A stretch of DNA of 17,802 nt. It comes from Promethearchaeota archaeon. Its GTDB lineage: Archaea > Asgardarchaeota > Lokiarchaeia > Sigynarchaeales > SOKP01. A program made the position numbers and the translations under genes. Below are positions 7,552-13,397 of the stretch, piece by piece. The notes beneath the pieces are model-generated. The model did no database searches. It was given only the letters and a program-made list of their open reading frames with translations, and had not been told where the DNA came from. How positions within the stretch are numbered: position 1 is the first letter of the stretch; each line of letters opens with the position of its first letter. The stretch is from contig JAUXAJ010000076.1 of NCBI GenBank assembly GCA_030620005.1, positions 1 through 17,802 of the forward strand, written 5' to 3'.

Positions 7552-7780
7552 TCAATGTGAAACTTGAATGGTCGATTCAGCAATATTATATTTTTCGAAA
7601 AGAAAATCATTCATTTTCAAAATAATATCATCATGATTGGATGGGATCTTAACGTTATCAGTAAATTTTACGTGCGCGGAAAAAACAAGAATGCTAGGAG
7701 GTATTGAATTAAATGATCAGAAGATTTTTCCATGAAAATTTTTACCTCTAATTTCTTTAATTTCAAATAACACGCAAGTA
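7552..7780 (-). pseudogene. 3' relic of a cation diffusion facilitator (CDF) gene
   Basis: One minus-strand frame reads LFEIKEIRGKNFHGKIF, then a TGA (7717-7719), then SFNSIPPSILVFSAHVKFTD and later DDIILKMNDFLFEKYNIAES followed by TIQVSH, ending at TGA 7552-7554. This is the cytoplasmic C-terminal domain of CDF metal exporters: the family has a His-x-Trp-Ser motif, then a SAHV strand, a helix and a closing TIQ strand. The internal TGA sits where the family Trp (TGG) is expected. The membrane domain and any start are gone; further upstream the frame fades into AT-rich sequence. The relic is dead as a transporter. The family call rests on pattern memory. Confidence 0.6.
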
Positions 7781-7866
7781 TTAAAAAATCTTGAGCGTAT
7801 AAAAAATAAAAAGAGATTAATTGAAAACACTTAGACTTATTAACAGAAACTTTGATTTAGTTAATA

Positions 7867-7892
7867 TTTTATAACTAATAGAAATATTAGTT
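7867..7892 (+). promoter_or_regulatory. TATA box and overlapping perfect inverted repeat of the FTR1 gene
   Basis: A TTTTATAA box (7867-7874) runs into AACTAATA (7873-7880), which pairs perfectly with TATTAGTT (7885-7892) across GAAA. RNA would start near 7894, at the edge of the repeat. A protein bound here would block TBP/TFB or the start site, as expected for a metal-dependent repressor of an iron uptake gene. Confidence 0.55.
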
Positions 7893-7925
7893 CTTAATTC
7901 TATTAATACCTTAGAATAATATCAA

Positions 7926-7933
7926 GGAGATGA
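7926..7933 (+). promoter_or_regulatory. Shine-Dalgarno site deciding the TTG start of FTR1
   Basis: GGAGATGA ends four bases before the TTG at 7938. It would overlap poorly with a start at the later in-frame ATG (7950), so TTG is preferred. Confidence 0.6.
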
Positions 7934-7937
7934 GAAT

Positions 7938-8777
7938 TTGATAGTAAGCATGATAATTACGTTTCGAGAAGTTTTAGAAATGTCTCTAATTGTTGGAATT
8001 CTTTTAAGTTATTTGAAGAAAATTAATAGAACCGAATATAATAAAGTCGTTTATCTCTCTATCGTTTATGCGTCAATTATTAGCATTATTAGTGCGATAT
8101 TGTTCTTCTATTTTGCAGGAGGTTTTACCGGAGTTGCCGAAGAGATTTTTGAAGGAGTTGTAATGCTAATTGGTTCCGTTCTTTTAACGACGATGATCCT
8201 CTGGATGATGAATCAGAAGAATGTAGCTCGTTCCTTAGAACAGAAATTGCATCACGAAATTTCTGAGTCGCATAAATTTGGAATATTTTTTGTTGTTTTT
8301 ATATCGATTTTAAGAGAAGGGATAGAATTGGTCATATTTCTTGGAGCTGCTAGTTTAATTTCTGAAGAAAACAATCTTATAGGTGCTCTAATTGGACTAT
8401 TCTTAGCTTTACTCATGGGTTACTTGATATTCACGAGCTCTCGAAAAATCAACATTAAAAACTTTTTCACGATTACTAGCCTGTTGTTGATACTTTTCGC
8501 CGCCGGATTATTAGCACATGGAATTCACGAATTACAAGAAGCTGGGATCGTTTTAACTGTCGTAGAACACGTCTGGAATATCAATCCTCCTTTAAATCCC
8601 GATGGAACATTTCCATTATTACACGAAAATGGGTATATCGGAAACATTTTTAAAGGTTTATTCGGATACAATGGAAATCCTTCTTTAATTGAGGTAATCG
8701 CCTATGTAACTTACTTGATTTTCGCTTTTGCGATGTGGAAGCACATTAATAAAAAAAGTGATAACAACAAAAATTAG
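7938..8777 (+). CDS. FTR1/EfeU-family iron permease
   Basis: This is a 279-residue polytopic membrane protein with about seven predicted helices. It carries both REXXE iron-binding motifs of the FTR1 family: REVLE at residues 10-14 in the first helix and REGIE at 126-130 in the fourth. The acidic AEEIFEG segment (68-74) between them is also typical. Length and layout match bacterial EfeU and archaeal FTR1 homologues, which move iron across the cytoplasmic membrane. No EfeO, EfeB or multicopper oxidase partner is nearby, so it probably works alone or with unlinked partners. Translation starts at TTG behind GGAGATGA. The gene is expressed alone, from a promoter carrying a perfect inverted repeat and ending at a hairpin terminator. 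The decayed CDF metal exporter gene lies just upstream on the other strand. Confidence 0.93.
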   Translation: MIVSMIITFREVLEMSLIVGILLSYLKKINRTEYNKVVYLSIVYASIISIISAILFFYFAGGFTGVAEEIFEGVVMLIGSVLLTTMILWMMNQKNVARSLEQKLHHEISESHKFGIFFVVFISILREGIELVIFLGAASLISEENNLIGALIGLFLALLMGYLIFTSSRKINIKNFFTITSLLLILFAAGLLAHGIHELQEAGIVLTVVEHVWNINPPLNPDGTFPLLHENGYIGNIFKGLFGYNGNPSLIEVIAYVTYLIFAFAMWKHINKKSDNNKN

Positions 8778-8795
8778 TTGTGTATTGGTAAATTG

Positions 8796-8833
8796 TAAGG
8801 ATCAAACAGACCTTAGTTTTTCTTCTTTTTTTT
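8796..8833 (+). terminator. Hairpin plus poly-T terminator of the FTR1 gene
   Basis: TAAGG-A-TC (8796-8803) pairs with GACCTTA (8809-8815) with one bulged A and an AAACA loop. A T-rich tract at 8816-8833 follows. It starts 18 bases after the FTR1 stop and looks like a classical intrinsic terminator. Confidence 0.7.
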
Positions 8834-8933
8834 ATAATTCGGGATAATCAATAAATGCAAGGTTCTGGCTATTTTGAGATTATGATCGTTTTAATGTTTT
8901 TTTAGTATCTAAAATTAAAAGGATACAATTTAA

Positions 8934-8955
8934 TAATTAAATATATATTTAATTA
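8934..8955. repeat. 22-base AT-only perfect palindrome
   Basis: The half TAATTAAATAT is repeated in inverted form with no spacer. It contains a TATATATT core that could serve as the TATA box of the small gene at 8998, with RNA starting near 8972. Such palindromes are easy to get by chance in AT-rich DNA. Confidence 0.4.
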
Positions 8956-8997
8956 GTGGTAATGTTTTTCACGGTCAAGAAATAATACCATGAGGTC

Positions 8998-9198
8998 ATC
9001 AAAATTCGAGCTCGTGCATGCATAAGATGTAAAGAATATATATTAGTTAAAGCAGAAGATGCAGTTAATCTAGCAGAAATAAAATCGTTCGAAAGAGTAC
9101 ACATCGGCCACACTTTAGTAACGCTCGATTTAGAAGAAGTAATAAGGCATTATAAAAATGTTAAAAGTCATGAAAAAAAAACGCAGCCAAATTCGTGA
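8998..9198 (+). CDS. Small CxxC protein of Asgard type, start codon missing
   Basis: The frame codes for about 66 residues beginning IKIRARACIRCKEYILVKA, then LAEIKSFERVHIGHTLVTLD and LEEVIRHYKN. I recall a small archaeal family with the same order (KIRAR, CxxCKEY, FE..H..HTLVT.DL.EV). Its function is unknown; the CxxC and histidines could hold a metal. No ATG, GTG or TTG precedes it in frame: a TAA lies 15 bases upstream of the ATC at 8998. An out-of-frame ATG at 8990-8992 would join the frame if one base were added in ATGAGGTC, giving a normal N-terminus, so a one-base deletion (real or sequencing error) is likely. Start from ATC is a less likely alternative. Confidence 0.55.
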   Translation: MKIRARACIRCKEYILVKAEDAVNLAEIKSFERVHIGHTLVTLDLEEVIRHYKNVKSHEKKTQPNS

Positions 9199-9433
9199 AT
9201 TAATGCTGGTTTTAACGTGATTTTCTGCTATTTCATGACTCTGAAGTAATTATAGATTTTCAAACTTTTTCTCATTAATTTAAAAAGCCCCTTTGAAGGT
9301 GTGGCTGAAAACATCTCATTTCCATTGACACATGTTTTTAAAAAAAATTCTTTTTAAAAAAAGAAGGTTTTTTATATTCATTTTACCTTGTAAAAAATTA
9401 AAGAAGGAAAAAAAGACTTAAAGTGAATGAAAA

Positions 9434-9823
9434 TTGCTAATACAAATCGTCTTTCTACGCATCATCTGGATTGCCATTGTACTTATTACAATTATTTCCT
9501 TGATTATTCAAGTAGCTATTGGTGTATGGATTTATAAGGACGCAAAAAAAAGAAAAATGGAAGCAGCTTTATGGCTTTTAATTGTATTATTAACCGGTCT
9601 TATCGGTCTAATTATATATTTCATCGTGAGGGACCCTAAATCATCTCGCAGTAGTGTTCAACCGACTTACATTCGTCCAACACCACAACCCATTCCGAAG
9701 CAAGTAATAACACCTCACGAATCTGTTAAACCCATGGGAAAAGAGGTTAAATTTTGCACTAATTGTGGTGGAACAATGAGAAAAGACGCTATTTTTTGCC
9801 CTCAATGTGGAAACAAGGTGTGA
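9434..9823 (+). CDS. Two-helix membrane protein with C-terminal zinc ribbon
   Basis: This 129-residue protein has two predicted membrane helices (about 5-33 and 46-65) separated by a short basic loop (YKDAKKRKMEAA). A Pro-rich linker (about 70-100) follows, then a zinc ribbon with CTNCG and CPQCG (C108, C111, C122, C125). The helical part, WIYKDAKKRKMEAALWLLI, resembles the PLDc_N-like anchors common in archaeal small membrane proteins. Both helices probably form a hairpin with the ribbon in the cytoplasm. The TTG at 9434 is the first usable start: a TGA precedes it in frame, and only a weak AAGTGA-type site is visible. The role is unknown. A partner or nucleic-acid contact through the ribbon is possible but not shown. 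Confidence 0.75.
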   Translation: MLIQIVFLRIIWIAIVLITIISLIIQVAIGVWIYKDAKKRKMEAALWLLIVLLTGLIGLIIYFIVRDPKSSRSSVQPTYIRPTPQPIPKQVITPHESVKPMGKEVKFCTNCGGTMRKDAIFCPQCGNKV

Positions 9824-9836
9824 ATCCCTATTAAAG

Positions 9837-9872
9837 CAACTTTTCCAATCGATTGAGAAAACTTTATATAAT
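9837..9872 (+). promoter_or_regulatory. 36-base promoter-like repeat, copy 1
   Basis: This segment begins CAACTTTTCCAATCGATTG and ends in a TTTATATAAT box. It matches 10907-10942 at 32 of 36 positions with no gaps. It contains a perfect palindrome (CAATCGATTG) about eight bases before the TATA box. It ends exactly where the TrpG relic begins, so its present target gene is unclear. Confidence 0.6.
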
Positions 9873-9994
9873 AGCACTATTGTGGCGGTTAGATATAAAC
9901 AACATCCCATCGAAGGCGTTCAATACCATCCCGAATCCATAAAAATGAAGCCCCCCATGGAATGAAAATTCTAAAAAATTTCTTTGAATTGTAA
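9870..9994 (+). pseudogene. trpG: 3' relic of a TrpG-type glutamine amidotransferase gene
   Basis: The frame reads NSTIVAVRYKQHPIEGVQYH, then PESIKMKPPM. This is the C-terminal end of anthranilate synthase component II, including the conserved HPE of the class I amidotransferase triad. The frame then hits a TGA at 9963, while the next frame over (from 9959) reads GMKILKNFFEL and stops at 9992-9994, which is the normal family ending. So a frameshift lies near 9951-9960, next to a run of six C (9951-9956). The rest of the gene is missing and a promoter-like repeat sits at its 5' edge. It is non-functional. PabA or a related class I amidotransferase is an alternative origin. Confidence 0.75.
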
Positions 9995-10064
9995 TACAAG
10001 AATTTATTTGATTTCCCACCTAGGTACACTTAGTGGATTTTTAATTATTTTAATGTGTTTGAAA

Positions 10065-10298
10065 ATGAATGCTGAATCAAAAATAGATGATAAAGGTAGG
10101 GTTTGTATCCCAAATGAAATTAGAAAAATGTTAAATCTAAAACCTGGTGAAAAAATTCTCTTTCAAGTTCAAGATGATAAAATTATATTACGGAAATCTA
10201 GTTCGATGGAAGAATTCATCAAAAAATCAGAGAATTTTAGTGAAAAATTGAAAAAAATAACCAAAGAACCGATTGAATTTAAAAAAATGTTTGAATAA
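10065..10298 (+). CDS. SpoVT/AbrB-type antitoxin (VapB-like)
   Basis: From ATG 10065 the product is 77 residues and starts with the swapped-hairpin AbrB domain: SKIDDKGRVCIPNEIRKML then GEKILFQVQDDKIILRK. The C-terminal 30 residues are charged and helical (MEEFIKKSENFSEKLKK), as expected for the part that neutralises a toxin. The frame extends back to a TTG at 9984, but that would add 27 residues unlike the family and overlap the TrpG relic. A T/A-rich TATA-like stretch (about 10037-10048) fits leaderless expression from 10065. The PIN toxin gene follows after three bases. VapB-type antitoxins usually repress their own operon by binding DNA through this domain. Confidence 0.85.
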   Translation: MNAESKIDDKGRVCIPNEIRKMLNLKPGEKILFQVQDDKIILRKSSSMEEFIKKSENFSEKLKKITKEPIEFKKMFE

Positions 10299-10301
10299 AT
10301 C

Positions 10302-10817
10302 ATGATTACGATAGATTCTCAGATTTGGATTTATTATTGGGATATTAACGCTATTGAGCATCAGAATATAAAGAATTGGTTAAATGGTACAGAAAAGGAT
10401 GGAATTCTTTTTAAAGAACAAATAATTTTAAGTTCGATTATACCGATAGAAACGGGGCATCATTTGTATAAAGCAGCAGATTTGAGTAAGGATTTAGATA
10501 AAGAAACAATAGAAGATTTACTTTTATCTTTAATTTCAACTGAAAATTGTCAATTAATTGACATCGATGCGATATTATTAATTGACGTGATTCAAAAGAT
10601 GAAGAAATATTCGCCATTAGGAATTGGAGGTCGAGACACCTTGATTTTAGCAACCATGGATAGATTTAAAGTCTCCACAATTGCTACGCATGATAAAAAT
10701 ATTTTAGCATTAAAAAATTACAAAAGAATAGATCCTGTTTTTGACCCTCCTTTAATCCTTGAAATCGATGAAGATTTTGATAATCAAGATTTTCAAGAAA
10801 AACTAAAGAAAATTTAA
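10302..10817 (+). CDS. PIN-domain ribonuclease toxin (VapC-like)
   Basis: This is a 171-residue PIN domain, the nuclease fold of VapC toxins that cut tRNA or rRNA. The four acidic positions are present: D5 (ITIDSQIWIYY), E50 (PIETGHHL), D112 (GGRDTLILATM) and D131 (ATHDKNILAL). It directly follows an AbrB-type antitoxin gene with a three-base gap, so the pair is a toxin-antitoxin operon. The product has an acidic C-terminal tail (EIDEDFDNQDFQEK) beyond the core, making it longer than many VapC proteins of about 130 residues. No obvious terminator follows. The call as a PIN toxin is firm; the RNA target cannot be read from the sequence. Confidence 0.9.
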   Translation: MITIDSQIWIYYWDINAIEHQNIKNWLNGTEKDGILFKEQIILSSIIPIETGHHLYKAADLSKDLDKETIEDLLLSLISTENCQLIDIDAILLIDVIQKMKKYSPLGIGGRDTLILATMDRFKVSTIATHDKNILALKNYKRIDPVFDPPLILEIDEDFDNQDFQEKLKKI

Positions 10818-10906
10818 ACTACTACTATTGCAATCAAATTTATCTCGATTTCTCATCTTACATCCTTAATTTTATTGATTTCGTGGATTTTACTTTTAAT
10901 TTATCA

Positions 10907-10942
10907 CAACTTTTCCAATCGATAGAAAAACATTTATATAAT
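10907..10942 (+). promoter_or_regulatory. 36-base promoter-like repeat, copy 2: promoter of the 10963 gene
   Basis: It begins CAACTTTTCCAATCGATAG and ends in an ATTTATATAAT box centred 26 bases before the ATG at 10963. That is the spacing for a leaderless transcript starting at the ATG itself, and no ribosome binding site is present. Copy 1 at 9837-9872 shares 32 of 36 bases. Confidence 0.65.
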
Positions 10943-10962
10943 TCAATGACATTTTTAAAATC

Positions 10963-13005
10963 ATGGTATCATCCAATAATTTTATCAAAAAAAATTATTC
11001 TGAACTGACTTTACTAAGCATTCTATTCTTATTCTTTATTCAATTAACAACGGATTTAGTTGAAGCAATTTACATGATGGATCTCTTGAATACGTCATTG
11101 GACGAGAAGGTTCTTGGAGTGTTATTCTTTCTTTCCGCATTCGTAATACTATTTTTTAGAAAAGGGTTTCCTGAACATTTTCTCGAAATTATAGCCGGAA
11201 TTCTTATAGTTTCTCGAATCATTAACCCGTTTTTAGATACGGCCAGTAGAATCATTAGCGCTGGAATAGGTGTGAGTTGTTTCATGATTTTTCTTCCTTC
11301 ATTTCTTTTAAAGAAACAAGCTGATGACGGAGAAAAAACGAGCTACACGTTAGGTGTTGGACTAGCTTTTGCTGTCGTACTTTCAATCATGTTTCGAACA
11401 CTTGGCTCAACTCTAGATGTCTCTACTTATAAAGGATTCCAAGTAATTGGATGGGTTCTCGCTGCCATTGCCATTTTAATGATTGCAGGGCAAATCAAGA
11501 TCGAACAGGAAAAAGGAGATAACCCAACCTCCACGGGGGAGCAAGCTGAAGGGGGAGAAGAAGATTCTAAAGGAATTTATTCGTTAGTATTAGGGCTAAT
11601 TAGCATCATCACGATCATTTATTTTGCGTTTAGCAGTCCAACCGTGATTTCTAGGTGGACTGAAGGAGATTACATCGCAATCGTAATCACGACATCAGTG
11701 ATGATCGCCCTCTATGCGATCGTTGCGACAATAAAGCCTGAGCTTCTTGAAAAACTCACGCCACGAATGATTAAGCTCTGGAATGGATTATTCGCACTCT
11801 CAGTAATTCTTACAATCGCTGTACATACTGTTTCATTCCCATCTACGGCTACTTCTGCTCCTGTAATTGTAATTCATCCACCAGCTTGGTATTATCACAT
11901 CCCCTTAGTCGCGATGTTGGTTCTATTACCGATTTTATTCGTTGATTTTAGCATTTTTTCTCGCGAAATAATTAAGCGAAAGCCAAGTCCGTCAAAAATG
12001 AGTTTAAGTTTCGTGATTGGCAGTCTCTTTTTAGTGTTAATGGTTTTTATGTTAATTTTCACGAATGTTTGGGGATATATAGACGAGGTGAGTCTTGTAC
12101 TTCGAAATTTATTTTGGTTACCTTTCTTATTCGTGGGAATTGCTTTTACAGGTCCAATATTACGGTTAAAGAAAGAGCATTTAAACTTAGCGAAATTATT
12201 TAAAGATGTTAAAAGGAAGAAGCTCATCGCAGGGATCGTGGCAATAATGGTATGTGGTACGGTTATAGGTGTCTTTATTACATCTGCTAATCCACAACCA
12301 GTAACCGGAGATAAGGTAAATACTCTTAAAATTTTCACTTACAACATCCAACAAGGCGTAAATGTAACGGGAGATAAAAACTACGACAATCAAATCGCAC
12401 TTATTAAAGAAATAAATCCGGATATAATCGGCTTGCAAGAATGCGATTCAGCTAGAATTTCTTTAGGAAACTCAGATGTGGTGCGTTATTTTGCCGACCG
12501 TCTTTCGGGAATGAATTATTACTCATTTTTCGGCCCTAAAACTGTTACTGGAACTTTCGGGGCAGCAATACTGTCAAAATATCCCATCATAAGTGCCAAA
12601 ACATTTTTTACATATAGCGATGTTGACGAAATTGGAACAACTGAAGTACAAATTCAAATCGGAGACGAAATCTTTAACGTGTTTATCAGTCATCCAGCTG
12701 GAGGACACGAGGCTAAATTAGCTCACGTTGAAGCTTTAATGTTCCGCATTCACGGAAGGAGTAATGTTATTTCCATGGGAGATTTTAATTTTCGAGAAGA
12801 TACGGAATATTACGAGCGAACGGTATTTATATTAAAGGACACGTGGCGGGCAAGGTGGCCAACTGGGATCGACGATAACAACTTGAACATGAAAAGGCGA
12901 ATAGACCACATCTTTGTATCTCGCACATTTGTAGTTTTAGAGACTCGATTTATCACCGATCCACAATCAGATCATCCGGCGCTTTGGACAGAAATAAAAT
13001 GGTAA
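10963..13005 (+). CDS. Polytopic membrane protein with C-terminal EEP domain (PGAP2IP/CWH43-like)
   Basis: The 680-residue product has about twelve predicted membrane helices (residues 10-445), with an acidic loop near 183-205. A soluble endonuclease/exonuclease/phosphatase domain follows (about 453-680). Its catalytic set is present: N461 (FTYNIQQG), E493 (IIGLQECD), H577 (FISHPAGG), D607/N609 (SMGDFNF), D648/H649 (RRIDHIF) and D670/H671 (SDHP). The length and the order of membrane part then EEP domain match eukaryotic PGAP2IP and the C-terminal part of yeast Cwh43, which act on lipids of GPI-anchored proteins. A stretch around GNSDVVRYFADRL, FFGPKTVTG and AAILSKYPI also resembles that family, from memory. 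A plain membrane-bound phosphodiesterase of another EEP branch remains possible. It is transcribed alone from a leaderless promoter. Confidence 0.85.
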   Translation: MVSSNNFIKKNYSELTLLSILFLFFIQLTTDLVEAIYMMDLLNTSLDEKVLGVLFFLSAFVILFFRKGFPEHFLEIIAGILIVSRIINPFLDTASRIISAGIGVSCFMIFLPSFLLKKQADDGEKTSYTLGVGLAFAVVLSIMFRTLGSTLDVSTYKGFQVIGWVLAAIAILMIAGQIKIEQEKGDNPTSTGEQAEGGEEDSKGIYSLVLGLISIITIIYFAFSSPTVISRWTEGDYIAIVITTSVMIALYAIVATIKPELLEKLTPRMIKLWNGLFALSVILTIAVHTVSFPSTATSAPVIVIHPPAWYYHIPLVAMLVLLPILFVDFSIFSREIIKRKPSPSKMSLSFVIGSLFLVLMVFMLIFTNVWGYIDEVSLVLRNLFWLPFLFVGIAFTGPILRLKKEHLNLAKLFKDVKRKKLIAGIVAIMVCGTVIGVFITSANPQPVTGDKVNTLKIFTYNIQQGVNVTGDKNYDNQIALIKEINPDIIGLQECDSARISLGNSDVVRYFADRLSGMNYYSFFGPKTVTGTFGAAILSKYPIISAKTFFTYSDVDEIGTTEVQIQIGDEIFNVFISHPAGGHEAKLAHVEALMFRIHGRSNVISMGDFNFREDTEYYERTVFILKDTWRARWPTGIDDNNLNMKRRIDHIFVSRTFVVLETRFITDPQSDHPALWTEIKW

Positions 13006-13022
13006 TCTTCAATTTACACCTA

Positions 13023-13033
13023 TTTTTTTTTTT
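13023..13033 (+). terminator. Poly-T terminator of the 10963 gene
   Basis: A run of eleven T begins 18 bases after the stop codon, without a hairpin, as is common in archaea. Confidence 0.6.
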
Positions 13034-13365
13034 ACACCTTTTCAATTTAATTAATAATTATTAATAATCTACGAACGCCCCCCTTCTCCTTGATAATAAG
13101 ACTAAGAAGGATTATTACAGAGATATTTGGCGTCTAAGCAAGGAGGAGTTGAAGTAGTGTGAAAGGAACGTATGAACAGATAATTAGAAATATAATGTGA
13201 ATGATTAAATGTAGTATAAAAAAAATAATCAATGGCTATCTTTTCAGTGAGAATTTAATTGGATCTTGTTCAGAGTTAATAGAATTAAATTGTTAAAAAA
13301 ATAGTTGCATGAAATGAATTTAACACAATTGTAGTCCGATCTTTAATATGGTTAAGCTTTAAATT

Positions 13366-13379
13366 AAAAGGAAAAAAAG
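13366..13379 (-). terminator. T-rich terminator of the serine hydrolase gene
   Basis: On the minus strand CTTTTTTTCCTTTT begins about 20 bases after the stop codon of the 13398-14783 gene. Confidence 0.5.
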
Positions 13380-13397
13380 AATTAAATTGATTCCTTA

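Larger units (their letters stand above)
7462..7937. other. Intergenic region holding a CDF gene relic and the iron permease promoter
   Basis: This 476-base gap has no intact gene. It contains the acyl-CoA dehydrogenase TATA box (7476-7483), a decayed cation-efflux gene end (7552 to about 7780, minus) and the FTR1 promoter/operator (7867-7892, plus). Confidence 0.6.
8778..9433. other. Intergenic stretch with terminator, AT palindrome and one small gene
   Basis: This 656-base gap holds the FTR1 terminator (8796-8833), an all-AT palindrome (8934-8955) and a small CDS without a standard start (8998-9198). I see no coding signal in 9199-9433, which is rich in A and T tracts. Confidence 0.5.
13006..13397. 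other. Intergenic region between convergent genes
   Basis: This 392-base gap holds terminators for both flanking genes (13023-13033 plus, 13366-13379 minus) and a 16-base AT-only palindrome (13050-13065). A plus-strand frame ending at the TAG near 13156-13158 reads KKDYYRDIWRLSKEELK; it has no start and matches nothing I know, so it may be a small gene relic. I see nothing else. Confidence 0.45.

Noticed and set aside
7717..7719. TGA read as tryptophan (stop codon reassignment), suggested by the CDF relic.
   Set aside because: Only this relic supports it. TGA ends intact genes here, such as TFB, and the acyl-CoA dehydrogenase is broken by TAA. Decay is the simpler reading.
9984..10064. N-terminal extension of the AbrB-type antitoxin from TTG 9984.
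   Set aside because: The extra 27 residues are unlike the family and overlap the TrpG relic, and a family-like start exists at 10065.
11895..12338. 147-codon minus-strand ORF inside the membrane-EEP gene.
   Set aside because: It is a mirror of the membrane helices on the other strand, with no start signal.
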